This document shows, piece by piece, positions 32,805 to 44,731 of a stretch of 64,000 nucleotides of DNA. Every line of letters begins with the position of its first letter. The stretch's first letter is position 1. The notes beneath the pieces were generated by a model, which saw nothing but the letters and a program-made list of their open reading frames with translations, searched no databases and was not told the origin of the DNA. The position numbers and the translations under genes were made by a program. The stretch lies in contig JAZBRI010000011.1 of assembly GCA_036874045.1 (NCBI GenBank), positions 9,663,501-9,727,500 of the forward strand, given 5' to 3'. Source of the stretch: Cymodocea nodosa. Taxonomy: Eukaryota; Streptophyta; Magnoliopsida; Alismatales; Cymodoceaceae.

Positions 32805-34179
32805 GATAGTAGTATCTTATTGATTTTACTTATTTTTCTAAGTTTAATTTTTTTCTAAATTTTAAGTGGAAATGTCAATAAAAAATGTTAAATTCCTTTG
32901 AAATCTTGAAATTTTGATTAAGTATTTTCTTTGGATCAATGAAAGTGCATATAATCAAGAATGAATTTGACTTAATTTTTTAAACTTGTAGAATAATTTA
33001 TATGTAAATTATATTAAGCTACTGATCAAAAGTATGGGCTTATTGAAATTGATTCATATTTTCAATAAAATCATAGAAGTAAAAATTGTATGAGATTTGT
33101 GCATTATTGCATCTATATTAATGAAATGCATATATATTGTGCTTAAAAAAAAAAACTTACAAAGTAAAAATCTTTGAGAGTTTATTGATCAGTTTGATCA
33201 TGAGCCTCTTGTACTTGAGTAGATAAGTATGTAAGGATTGTTATCCTCAAAAAGGACTTATTAAATCTAGCAACCTAAGGTCCTGATCAAACCTAGGATT
33301 GTTGATTGAAAGTTTATTACACGAGTACATTAGAAAACTCTTGTATGATTCAAACTTTTCAAACTAACTTTTAAAGAAAATTTTCTATATTTACTATTTT
33401 GAAAAGATAAAAGTTGTTTCATTAAATACAAATATCTTTGAATCGAATATAGTTTCTACCAATATGACTGCTAATTTGTTGAATCTAAACTACTACTTTT
33501 GAAAATGTTTATTTGAGATACATTTCTTTATTCTACTTGTGTTAATCATATTAAGTTTAAAGTTATGTTTCGATTCATATACAATTGGAGTTGATTCTAG
33601 AAATGATACTTGATAAATTCAGGATAACAGAAGTTTTTGAAAAGAAAAGTTTAAAGTATAGTTATAATTAACACCTATTTTATACAAGTATATTTTTTAT
33701 GTTATTGAATATATTTGAAGTATATTTGTAGGGGGAGGAATTACAATGTACAAAACAGATTAATATCATTTAGAATATAAACCTTAGTTAATCTGAGTTT
33801 AGTCCTCTTAAAATTTTGAAGAAACAATTTAAAAGATAAACGAACTATTTTAGGTACATAGAAAGAATATATCAAAATAGTTTACAGTATTCTCAAGATA
33901 ATATTTTAGATCAGTTACTTAAAAATTGTAAGTTGTTTTCGGAAGCTTTTAGTTGAAAACATCCGAAACTTGCTTTTTAGTTAAGTATACTAATTAGACG
34001 TTATGTTATGTAAGGTAACGTGTAAAACTACCTTTAGATAGCGTTTTACTTGTTAGGTTAGGTAACTCAATGAGTTATGCTTAAATTTTTTGGGTACCTT
34101 GATTAAATAAAGTTTATTCAATATTTTTTAAAAACCCAAACCTAACTAATAGACTCGTTAAGTTATTCTACTAAAACCC
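32805..34179 (+). other. Post-pol spacer of the family 1 element, no gene
   Basis: Aligns with 15205-16590. It carries the same shared block and, near 34010-34170, LTR-type words (GGTAACGTGTAAAA, AACTCAATGAGTTA, ACTCGTTAAGTTA) leading into the TATA-like box at 34180-34187. The purine run GTAGGGGGAGGAATTACAAT near 33729 matches the one at 16136. Confidence 0.7.
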
Positions 34180-34187
34180 TATTTAAA
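34180..34187 (+). promoter_or_regulatory. TATA-like box upstream of the env-like ORF
   Basis: The CCTATTTAAACACTTATTAC word is identical to that at 16590 and lies 88 bp before the ATG at 34268, against 89 bp in the other copy. Confidence 0.45.
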
Positions 34188-34267
34188 CACTTATTACATG
34201 GGAACTTAGGTTATCTCAAATCATCTTTTTGAAAATCTTTCCTGCTTGTTTACTCCTATAATCACCT

Positions 34268-36545
34268 ATGATGATGTACTCAAAGTTCTACAAAGGACGT
34301 GGCAAAGGAAAAGGAAGAGGCAGAGGCAATGCAAAAGGCAAACAGATAGATGAAGATGAAGTTCCACGTGCATGGTTTAAGAAGATATTTCAAGTTGACA
34401 AAAAGTTAGCTCAAATTTATAGTGACTATTTCTTTTTAGAAGAAATTCTTGAAGAAGTTTGGTTAGAACTTAAAAATACTGTTGATAGTATACAATACAT
34501 GGGCATTAAAAGTAATTTTGATAGAGAGTATCATATGAAATGTGCTGAAATAGCATTTTCGGAACAATTTACAAAATACTTGGAAAAATGAATAGGTTCT
34601 TCAAATAGAATTCCTTAAACACCTATCAATGGAACACAAGTTTAATCATTTGAGGAAGAACATGAATCTGCAATTCCTACACCTTTATTTTCAAAGGAAA
34701 AATAGACAAATATTGCTGTAGATCAAGAAAAAGTTGAAGGTCTTTGTAAAGCTATAGCTATTGAGAGTGTTTACGAAGAATTGAAATAGAAAACTTTTTG
34801 GAACAAATGCATAAGAAAATAATAATAATTCAACAAGAAGAACAGCTGACTTGTTACAAAAGAAAAAGAGTCAAAAAAATGAAATAGAAAGAGATTGTTT
34901 CTGAGGAAACAAATTTAGATGTAAAAGAAAAATCAAATGAGGATTTCATTCCAAAGGACAATGTATGTCTAGACATTGTGCCTTACATTGCATCTAATAA
35001 GATAATCAGTTTAAAACACATTGAAACTGGTGAAGATAATGACACACTGTTATCATTTTCTAGAAGACTTGAAAAGAGATCCAAGCAACAAATTAGTTCA
35101 AGTTTTTCTATTAGATCAAGCCTTGATGATAAGGAAATTGAACAATCAGAGCATCAAGCAGACGACATTGAACAAGTTATTGTAGAAGTACTTGAAAATG
35201 TTGAGGCAGTAACTAGTTTAGAGGTTGGATTGTTTGGAGTAGCACCTATTGAAAAAGATAAGACTCTAGAAGAGCTTAAAGTTGATCAACCTATTTCAGA
35301 ATCTATAGAAATAGAGTCTAAGAATTCACAGCATGTAGACATGGACATATCTTTTGAGGAAAATGAAGAATTACAAACAGATACACAGGTTGTTTAATTT
35401 GTGGAAAATTTGAACTCTGACCATTTTGTAGAAACTAAATTAATGGATGTTGTGGATATTAAAAATGTTCCTTACATTGTTGAAGTTGAAGAATCAAGCT
35501 TACCTGAGCAGCTTCAAGAAAATATTTTGATAGAGAAACAACATGACATTCATTTTGAAGAAGAGATTCTTGAAGAAGAATTAAATTTTGAATCAAGGCT
35601 TCAGGTATCACCTTTTGAATATAGGACACTACATATTCAAGGTAATTCAATTCATTTTAGATCTAAGGAAGCATTGCAGAAATACAATAGTTTAATTTCA
35701 TGTCAAATTCTACATGCTAGACCAATAATGTTTAGAGGATTAATGGAAATTAAAGATCTATTTGAGTTTCAAGGCTTAATGCAATTCTTACTAGTTGGAA
35801 CAAAATGGAAACAATATAAAGAGCTTATTGCAACTTTTTACAGCAATCTGGTATAGAATGAAAATCTTTTGAAAACTCAAATATCTGAACAGGAGTTTAC
35901 TTTATCTCTTGAATTAGTTTTTGAAGTTTTGGGATTATAGAATGAAGGTGGAGTTGTTATAAACAGATTTGACATAGTTAGACAACTAGAATAGGACATA
36001 TAGTCTTTATCACATATTCCAGATGTATATTCGAAAATTAGATTAATGGAAAATCTAAACGTTGAAGCTAGGTTTATTGCAAATATTCTGCATGTAAATT
36101 TATTTTAGAGAGTCGGACATAATTTGGAAGTAAGCAGAAGTTGTTTATATGCAACTTATGGCATACTACATAGAATACAAATAAATTGGTTTGATGTTTT
36201 CATATATCAACTACAGCATATGAGTTCAAAGTTATTTTTTGGTGATGTTGTATGTCAAATCATTGCAAGCCAAATAGATTTATTTGAATAGTCTTCCGAA
36301 ATTAAAGGCATGAGAGCATTTAGCATAAAAGATTTGCAAAAATATCAGCAAAAGCAACGATAGCAACAACAACAACCTGACCTTCCACATCAACAAGAAT
36401 AGCAGCATTATTCAAATCAAGTACAATAACAACTTGAGTTACCTCTTGACTTAGATGCAGTACTGAATGAAATAAAAAATGATATTAGGCATCTAAGAGA
36501 TAAAATTTGTAATGCCATAGGCAATCTTATTAAGAGGAATAGATA
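34268..36545 (+). pseudogene. env-like (third) ORF, second family 1 copy
   Basis: The start MMMYSKFYKGRGKGKGRGRG leads a basic Gly/Arg/Lys-rich tail, then DEDEVPRAWFKKIFQVDKKL. The acidic middle (34978-35397) and a long open stretch (35401-35856) contain VPYIVEVEESSLPEQLQENI, IHFRSKEALQKYNSLISCQI and FRGLMEIKDLFEFQGLMQFL. The C-terminal part has INWFDVFIYQLQHM, a Gln-rich stretch broken by stops, and ends IRHLRDKICNAIGNLIKRNR. About fifteen stops are spread over one frame with one shift near 34800. It is the closest relative of 16680-18956 and confirms its layout. Confidence 0.7.
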
Positions 36546-36997
36546 AATGTACTATCATTTGTCTATTGTATTCTGAATACAAAATATAATGGTTGTATTT
36601 ATTGACTAACTATTTGAATAATACATTTTACTGTAAATGTGTTTCACTTCTTATTAAAGTTTAGAAATTTTAGTTGTACATACTTGTCTCTCATTTTAAT
36701 ACTATGTAATCATCTTTTTGATTAATGACAAAAAGGGGGAGATAATTAGGAGATGATTATGAATTTAAATGTATATCTTAAAAAGGAAGAGATGATTATG
36801 TGTTCGTTGAAATTTTTCTGAAAGTTTTACTTCTGAGAGATGATTTTTACACAAACAACAGAAATAAGCTTAAGTGAACTTAAGTCAACAAACTTGTGTG
36901 TTGAATTAAAACTTAACCTAGTGGAGGTGGTTTGTTGAGTTAAATGTATTTTATAATTGATTTAATATGGTTTTGTCATCATCAAAAAGGGAGAGAT
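36546..36997 (+). other. 3' untranslated region with two polypurine tracts
   Basis: GACAAAAAGGGGGAGA near 36727-36742 and CATCAAAAAGGGAGAGA at 36979-36996, the latter abutting the LTR. The layout is as in the copy at 18957-19496. Confidence 0.8.
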
Positions 36998-38261
36998 TGT
37001 TGAGTATTTTGTTTTGATGATGTGTGCTAAACGAATGTAATCATATTTACTCAATTACTATTATTTGTGAAAGTAAATTAAGAACATCAATTAATACAGA
37101 AAAAGTTTACTAATATAAATACTTGTTTATAATGGATCTAAAATTATGCTAAGTTAATAACTAGTCGTTAAGTTATACTAATTTTTCATTTAACTAAACA
37201 TTAAGTTAACGTGTGTTTTTATTGTAAAGCATGATATGCATTAAAATTATATCTTCTGTATCATGTACAGTGCACGTTAAGACAACTTGTTGAGTTAGTG
37301 CGTTATTTGTAAAATGTCATATGAGAACTCGTTGAGTTATAGGCTTAAAGGTTAAAATAGGTTACGTGAGAACTTATTGAGTTAGTGAACAAAACGTTAA
37401 GGCAAAGAGACGAATTTATTAAGTTAGTATTATGCACGTGTTGAAATTAAAGTTTCCGAATGTTATATTGTATCACGTGAGTTGCACATGTTTAACTCGT
37501 TAAGTTAACATAATTGCACGTATTGAGTTGCTATATTGAATACTAAGGCAACGCATTAGGTTAGCATTATAAACTTAAAGTTATTATTCTTGCACGTGGT
37601 AAATACTTTATTATTTAATATATTTATTACTGGTTTGGTGAGTTATCAAAGGATTGTCGGAGACTTACAACCGTAACTATCTGAAACTCAAACTATTTTC
37701 GATAAGTTAGCATCTAACCTTCCGAAAGATAACTTAAGTCATGTTTCCAGGTCACGACATGTGTCTCACTTGTTTTTATGGTAAAAAGGTATTTCGGATA
37801 CTTTGAAAACTTAACCATCCAATACTTAAACACTTTTTGGTGAGTTAGCATTTAACCTTCCGAAAGATAGGTTAAGTTGGTTCGTTGAGTTAGCATAACT
37901 CCACGAAGCTGGTTCATTGAGTTTACTATAACACCATGGACTTAATTCGTTGAGCTAGCTATAGTAGTTGTTATGTGATTTGACACATGATGAACTTGTT
38001 AAGTTAGATATGTTAAGTTATAATTTTACTTGTTCTACTCATTTAGTTAACATTAACATGACTTCTTATTACACTTGATGGAAAATTTTGGATGAGCAAG
38101 TTTATTTTGCAGGAAATTTTTCAAAGATCTAGGATTGATGATTAAAGAAAATTTGAGAGGAAAGCATGGGTCAAAACGTGTGTATTTCAATGAAGGAACA
38201 AGAGAAGATGTGAAGAGTGGAAAACTGATTGTGGTTAAACGTGGAAGATATGAATCAAATG
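36998..38261 (+). repeat. 3' LTR of family 1, first part
   Basis: Starts TGTTGAGTATTTTGTTTTGA and aligns with 19497-20600. It is cut after GTGGAAGATATGAATCAAAT, where a family 2 LTR begins. Motif runs with CACGTG sites are kept, more degenerate than in the copy at 19497. Confidence 0.85.
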
Positions 38262-39481
38262 TGTTAGGAATTTTGTTTTGATGATAAATGCTTTATTAAA
38301 GTTTATAAATAAGCCTAAATAATATTTTCTAAGTATAATAGTCACGTAATTAAATGTTGACAAGTTATCGAAAAGTTTCATTTAAAATTTCGGATAGTTA
38401 GATTTTTGGATAGTTAAAGTTTTCGGATAGTTAAAATTTTTGGATAGTTAAACTTTCAGATAGTTAATGTTTCAATTTAGTCAAAGAGTTATGTTAAAAA
38501 CTCATATAGTTAAGTTATCTACATGTGTGTTTTTAATATTTTAAGTTGTCACATGTTTTCCATGTGCGTTTGATAATGAAAATTAAAGAGTTAGATAACT
38601 ATTCTAGTTTTTATACACACAGATAGATAACTATTCAAGTTTTATAGAATGACTAACGAACAAATAAGTTTTCTTTGTTTAGTCATGTGTTTTGTAGGTG
38701 CAAAAACTCAAAGAGTCATAGATAAGTGTTTGAGTTTTTACAGGACTTAAAGGATAAGTGTTCAACTAAAGCGGTAACTTAGAAGATATTCTACAAATCT
38801 CCAAGAAGATAAAGTTTTGGTGAATCTACGTGTGGAAATCATGGAAATTCAAAAGGATAGTGGAAATCGTGGATAATTTGAATTTGAAATTAGTACATGG
38901 ATTATGGATTATGAATTAAGTGGATGAACATGCTGAACGTGAAGTTAGAGTTCGACTACTAAAAATAGAGAGTACGAGCTGCATTACGATCATCCCAATC
39001 CTCAATCATAAACTGAAAGACCAAGTTTGAATATTCAATTCCAATCACAAATATCAAATTTGAATATTCAACTGCATATCAAATCTAGAAAAATTCTCCA
39101 ACATCAGAAGAAGTTCAGAATTCCAAGCAATTTCAGAAAAAAGAGCTGCAAACACAAGAAGTCTAGAAATTCGACAACTAGAGAAGAAGAGATACAAAAG
39201 CTGAGCAAAAAGAAGCTATGTGCATAAAGATTAGGTTTTATATAATTTGAAATTAGCTTAGAATAAGGACTTCATTTTCTATTTGAATTGTATATCGGAC
39301 CTTACCGTATCAAAATCGATAAGAAGGGAATTGAGTTGAAAAGAAATTGTGAATTCTTTCTTTAAAGTTTATAAAGAATAGAATTTTATTTACGAGTGTT
39401 TTGTGCTCTTGTTTTATTTGTTGGTAATTTAATTATTAAAGACACAATTCACCCCCTCTCTTGTGATACAACAATCCTACA
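38262..39481 (+). repeat. 5' LTR, family 2
   Basis: Starts TGTTAGGAATTTTGTTTTGA and ends CCTACA. It matches the inverted copy at 23461-24773. U3 has runs of GGATAGTTA (38390-38470) and AACTATTCGAGTTT-like words (38600-38770). A short ORF inside (39027-39227) is not considered real. Confidence 0.88.
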
Positions 39482-39483
39482 AC

Positions 39484-39495
39484 TGGTATTAGAGC
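39484..39495 (+). other. Primer binding site, tRNA-iMet type (family 2)
   Basis: TGGTATTAGAGC, one base different from the canonical TGGTATCAGAGC, lies two bases after the LTR. Confidence 0.78.
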
Positions 39496-39567
39496 ATAGT
39501 TAAGAGCTTTCATTTCTCTATTTAGGAATCAATTTTCCTGTCATTTACTTAGGATCATCTATTTAAA

Positions 39568-40625
39568 ATGGATAATACTAAAATCTTAGTTATGATTGAA
39601 GGACAGACCACTAATCATCCTCTAATGTTTGAATGTAGCAATTATAGCTACTGGAAATATAGGATGAAAGTATTCTTTTAGTCAATTGATTTCAAATTAT
39701 GGCATATAATTAGTAATCTTATAGTGTTAGTTACAACTCCATATGATACTTGGACTTTTGATGAAAATGAGCGAATGACACTAAATGCTAAAGGTTTAAA
39801 TATATTGTTTTGTGCTTTATCTCATGATCAATTTAACAAAGTTTCTGCATATCAAACTGCATATGAGATATGACTACATTAGAAGTTGCCAATGAAGGTA
39901 CTAACTAGGTCAAGGAATCCAAGATTAATATGTTAGTACATAAATATGAGCTTTTTAAAATGCACGAAAATGAATGTATCTCTGATATGTTTTCTTGTTT
40001 TCTTGAGATTGTAAATTCATTAAACTCTTTAGGTAAGAAATTCAAGGAAAGAGACTTGGTAAGAAAGATCCCTAATTCTTTAACTAAAGTTTAGGCTCAA
40101 AAGACAACATCAATTGAAGAGTCCAAAGATTTAAATACATATACTCTCGATGATCTCATAGGCAATCTGACAGCCTATGAAGTACAACATTTAGATCCAA
40201 AAGGGAAGAATCCTAGAAGGGATATGGCTTTTGAGGCTGATAAAGTCTCAGAAGTGACTAGTGATTCTAACGATGATTTATTGTTGTTGACTAAAAAATT
40301 TAGAAATCTATTGAAGAAACGCAGGAACTTCAGGTTAGCAAAGATATTCAGAGATATGGAGAAGAAGTCATTCATGAAGGACAAAATCATATGCTACAAG
40401 TGCAACAAGCTAGGTCATTTTCAAACTAATTGTCCTCTCAACAAAGATAAGAAGAATTCGAGGAGGAATTTCAAGAATAAGAAATGTAGAAAGAGAATGG
40501 TACTTAAAGTGACATGGGATGACTCTTTAGCTTCACAAAGTGAAGAAACAAAGGATTCAACATTAGACAATGAATCCTCATGAAAATCAGATTCAAAAGA
40601 AAATTTGGCAAACGTATGCTTCATG
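39568..40625 (+). pseudogene. gag of the truncated family 2 element
   Basis: The ATG at 39568 (MDNTKILVMIEGQTTNHPLM) opens a capsid-like domain. Stops and a frameshift occur near 39680 and 39870. The C-terminal part (40224-40583) is open and includes the Lys/Arg-rich KKRRNFRLAKIFRDMEKKS and an intact CCHC knuckle CYKCNKLGHFQTNC (near 40392-40433). It ends at the deletion junction. Confidence 0.8.
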
Positions 40626-40797
40626 GCATCTATAATTTCTAAGGAGAATTGAATTGTATATTGTAATTGAAACCTTGAATAAAATGATCTGATTAAAATA
40701 GTGTATTGACTTGCTTTTAATTTTGAAGTTTCAATTATAATTGAAAATGTTGAAAAACACAATTCAACCCCCTCTTGTGTAGCTATTCGATCCTACA
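40626..40797 (+). repeat. 3' LTR of family 1, terminal part
   Basis: Aligns with 20971-21143 and ends GATCCTACA. It is the continuation of 36998-38261 beyond the nested element. Confidence 0.82.
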
Positions 40798-40906
40798 TAT
40801 TTATATCAGTAAACTAATGCTCTTAATTTATTTTCACAAACAATAGTAATTGAGTAAATATGATTACATTCATTTAGCACACATCATCAAAACAAAATAC
40901 TCAACA
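40798..40906 (-). repeat. Head of a family 1 LTR, inverted scrap
   Basis: The reverse complement begins TGTTGAGTATTTTGTTTTGA and matches the first 109 bases of the family 1 LTR. It is joined directly to the tail of a family 1 LTR in the other orientation on its left and to a G-LTR on its right. Confidence 0.8.
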
Positions 40907-42183
40907 TTAACTCATGGAATGAAGAAGAAATCACCATCATTGATATGAATGAAGGAAATTCAATCGATCATTTAGGCGGAAGTAGTTACTACTGAAAGAA
41001 ATATAAAAGAAGAGGAGAAAGGCGAAGAAGTGTGTGTGAAGGTAGAGGACTATGCTAACTGTAGGAAGCATTGGAAGTTCTTTGAAGCTCCACAATACCA
41101 CCAAAATCACCAACTATCAGAGGTTTGTGAAGATACTTTTTGGATGTCAAGTTGATTTCGAGCCAAACATAGTGATTGACAACCACTGTGAGGAGTGATC
41201 GCATCGTAGGAAGGAAAGCCATTTTTACTAAGCACTAACTCATATCTCAGGAGATCGTAAAGCTTCTAGCTTTGGTTTTAGGTTGATGCCAATATACTAA
41301 AGAGGATATTAACTTACAAGTCTCGGTTGACGATTCTATAGGGAGAGGAGGCGAAATTGTAAGTGATTAAGTTTTCAGTGGTGTAATCATGTCACATGTA
41401 GTGACAGAAGTTCTTTTTATCGATAGAAGATTTTTACATTTCAGCTTTCATTCATCTTCAAGAACATATCAAAACAAAAATACCAACAAACTAATTATCT
41501 ATGTTTACATTTAGTATTTATGTGTTGTATTGTTTGTTTTGTATCGTGATTAATGTTATCATTGCCAGTATTGTGAATGTTTTATGTTTAGTTGATTAAG
41601 AAAATAGAAAATAGATTTATAGATTATTGAAATTGATTCGTATAGAATACTAAAAACATTCTTAATGGTTACTATTTGAAATATCTAAATGTTAGTGTTG
41701 ATTAATGACAAATCTCAGATTAACTAACATTAAAAAGCTTAATTGATGTTATTTACATTCTGTGGAACCACCCAATGGATGACCAAATTCCTCTGTGAAT
41801 AGTAGCATTTAACTAGAAGTTACTAGGTAGGCTGGTAGAGTTAACTTAAGTCCATGAGGATAGTCCATTGAGTTAGTTGTAACTTCACAAACTTACTCCG
41901 TTGAGTTAACTGTAAATCAATGGAGAGCTTAATTAAATACATATAAACTCAAGTATAAAAATCAAAATAGAACATAATTCTTACTCAATCTTTGTGGGAT
42001 CGACCTGTACTTGCACATAAATATAATAGACACTATGCACTTGCAATTAAAAAATACAAATTAGACTTAATATCGAATTTGTGTGAAAAGTTGTTTGTTT
42101 ACCTTAAAAGCATTTATTAATATATGCATAAAGACAAATCAAACAAGTTTTGATTTAACTCTAAACAAACATACATAACAATG
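40907..42183 (+). repeat. Gypsy-family LTR (G-LTR), partial
   Basis: Reverse complement of most of 25396-26640 and 52768-54000. It includes the GGCGGAAGTAGTTACTACTG block (40976), GTCACATGTAGTGACAGAAG (41392) and ATCGACCTGTACTTGCAC (41999). The expected PBS is replaced by family 2 pol sequence at 42184. No coding region inside. Confidence 0.68.
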
Positions 42184-42187
42184 ACTC

Positions 42188-42877
42188 TGGAAAATTTGTA
42201 GATATAAAACAATATAGAAGTATGATTGGTTCATTACTTTATCTAATACATAGTTGACTAGATATTATGTTTAGTGTGTGTACTTATGCTAGATATCAAT
42301 CTAATGCTAAAGAATCACACCTACTTGCTGTTAAATGAATTTTTAAATATCTAGTACGAACCGTCAATTTCAGATTATTTTACTTTAAACACAGTTCTTT
42401 AAATTTAATAGGTTATAGTGATGCTGATTTCGTAGGATGTAGGTCTAAAAGAAAAAGCACTAGTGACACTTGTCAATTATTAGGAAATTCTTTAATGTCA
42501 TGGTTTAGCAAAAAGTAAAATTGTGTAGCATTATCTACAATAAAAGTTGAATATATAGCTACTACACTTTGATGTGCTCAAATCCTATGGATTGACAGAC
42601 TTTAAAAGATTTTAACTTAACCTATGAACCAACTAATATTTTTTGTGATAGTAGTTTTGCAATAAGTTTGTCTAAAAATCCTATTTTACACTCATGAGCT
42701 AAACATATAGAAGTTAGATATCATTTTCTAAGGGATAATGTGATAAAAGTAAAAATAGTATTAAATTTTGTTCCAACCATAGAACAATTAGTAGATTTAT
42801 TCACAAAACCCTTAAACGAAAATACTTTTTCAAAATTGCGATTAGAACTTGGTATCTATAGGTTATCTGATGTTTAA
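42188..42877 (+). pseudogene. RT end and RNase H of family 2 pol, fragment
   Basis: Readable blocks are DSGKFVDIKQYRSMIGSLLY, a YSDADFVGC-like RNase H start, KSTSDTCQLLGNS, and VRYHFLRDNVI-like and LFTKPLNENTF-like blocks, ending GIYRLSDV at 42877. Many stops are present, including TGA at Arg positions, consistent with CpG decay. Confidence 0.8.
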
Positions 42878-44623
42878 ATTATCTTGTTCATTATATAATA
42901 TTTTGGTTTGTTAAAAAGGAATTTAGAATTTAATTTCTTTATATTAGAATAACTCAAAATATCTGCTTTAGAATTATTGTTTACTGGTAGTTAAGAATTT
43001 ATGAAATTCTGATTTTTATTGAAGTCAATTTATTTAAGAAATATTCAAAAAAGGTTACTTAAGGAAAGTTGATTTAATTCAATATGAGTACCAACTATAT
43101 TTTTGTTACTTATGTATATGCCTTTATAGAGATTTTAATTAGAAAATATGTATAGTTTATTAAAGGAAAGTTATTAACATTCTGTTAGAAAAATTAAGTC
43201 TTGCGGTTGCCTCTTATTCGATTTACAACCTTATTTTATTTTTGGTCTAAAATTACTTGAGTAATTAAGTCTGTTGGGGGATCTTAAACCTTAGTCACTT
43301 AAACCAATTGGTTTGTGATGTGTTGACTAGAAAACTCATTATACAAGTACTTCAGATTCTACTTAAAAAAAAAAAGGATTACCTATTCTCACTTATCATT
43401 GAGTAACTGATTATCTTTCCCTTAAGCAAGGAATTGTGATCATGTAAAAAGATAATATTGTGGGAGGTAATAATAATAATAATAATAATAAAGGGCAATG
43501 TACTCAACCTTAGTTTATTTTACAGGTGTTATAACAATTTTACCATAAGCTATGTATATAATCTTTGTTATTTTTTTGTTATTATCTATTCTTTATACAT
43601 AATGTAATGCATTTATTTTCTTAAGTTCGAGTACTCATTATTGAATTCTTTTAATTTACCTAAAGGTATATCTCTATGAATTTTCTTTTATAAATTGAAT
43701 AAAATAAAAGTTAGAAAGTCTAAATTGTTAAAACTACTACTTATTTTTGTATTTAACTTACAAGAAAAGAGAGAGATTTTACTATTGGGTCTTGGCAACC
43801 CACTTAAGTCATCCATTTGAACTTAAATGAAAAATCTATTTGAACAAAATAGCTTTTAATGAAAAATCTATTAAGACTTAGCAACCCATTTAAGTTAGCT
43901 ATTTGGAATTAATGAAAAATCTATTAGGGCTTGGCAACCTAATTTTAAGTACGCCATGATTTATCCTTACTACATTTATGTAGGGGGAGCAAAGCAAAAC
44001 AATAGTAATTCTATTCAAGTGAAAATATTCTAGAACTTATATTGATAACAAGTTAGACTCATTCAGTTAGTTTAAAATATAGTTATGTATTTTCACCTGA
44101 TATCTGCCATTTTATCTTGCATATAGATAAATAACCCTCCGAGTTTTTCATATAGTTATATTTTATTATCCTACAAACTCGAACAGTAATATAAGTTTTT
44201 ATTTGAGTTTCTAATTTAAATTCTTATATTTTATCTCTTTAAGAAACTCGAACAGTTATGTTTAAGTCTTCAACTTTTCAATATATCCGTTTGAGAAACT
44301 CAAGCAATTAACATAGTATTATTATATCTTTATGAAAGACTTAAAATATGACAGTAACTATTCTAGTTTGTCGTATAGTTATGTGTTTCACTACTCATAA
44401 AACTCGAATAGTTATCATAAGTTTTTGAGTTTCTCATTCTGTTTCTTTCTTACTTAGCCAGTATTTATTTTCTTTACACAAATAGTTATGCTAAGTCTTC
44501 TACTTTGATAGGTTGTAAAACTCGTATAGTTATTGTAAGTTTTCGAGTTATTTATGAAAAATGGATCTTATATTTATGATCTCAATGATTGAATCTGTTT
44601 ATCCATTTATAAACTCAAAGAGT
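42878..44623 (+). other. Post-pol spacer of the family 2 element
   Basis: No gene is supported. It contains an ATA-type microsatellite (about 43470-43493), a 55-bp-unit tandem repeat (about 43785-43965) and an array of CTCGAACAGTTAT/AACTCGAATAGTTAT words (44100-44560). All have counterparts in 2140-3861. Confidence 0.65.
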
Positions 44624-44630
44624 TATAAAT
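44624..44630 (+). promoter_or_regulatory. TATA-like box upstream of the env-like ORF
   Basis: AGAGTTATAAATGTTTTACT lies about 105 bp before the ATG at 44732, in the same relative place as in the inverted sister copy (2132-2141). Confidence 0.4.
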
Positions 44631-44731
44631 GTTTTACTAACATCCTTTTGTGTTTCTACCTTTGTAAAACCCTAGATTGAAAATTTTTACTTCCACTAAG
44701 TTCTATAGTGAAAAGTAAAGATTAATCGACA

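Larger units (their letters stand above)
38262..40625 (+). mobile_element. Truncated family 2 copia element (5' LTR, PBS, gag)
   Basis: A 5' LTR (38262-39481), PBS and most of gag are present. It stops at 40625, inside gag just after the CFMA phrase, and joins family 1 LTR sequence at a shared GCA/GCATCT. A deletion therefore removed its pol, env-like ORF and 3' LTR together with part of the host LTR. Confidence 0.82.
32805..40797 (+). mobile_element. Family 1 copia element, 3' half, with a nested insertion in its LTR
   Basis: It begins within the post-pol spacer (matching 15205 onward), so LTR, gag and pol are missing at the 5' side. An env-like ORF, two PPTs and a 3' LTR follow. The LTR is interrupted at 38261 by a truncated family 2 element and resumes at 40626, with about 370 bp of LTR lost. 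It ends CCTACA at 40797. Confidence 0.8.

Noticed and set aside
39027-39227. 66-codon ORF
   Set aside because: Lies in LTR U5/R sequence of family 2; no domain.
43470-43493. ATA repeat as a regulatory element
   Set aside because: A plain microsatellite; the sister copy has a different simple run there (3221-3247), so it is just slippage-prone.
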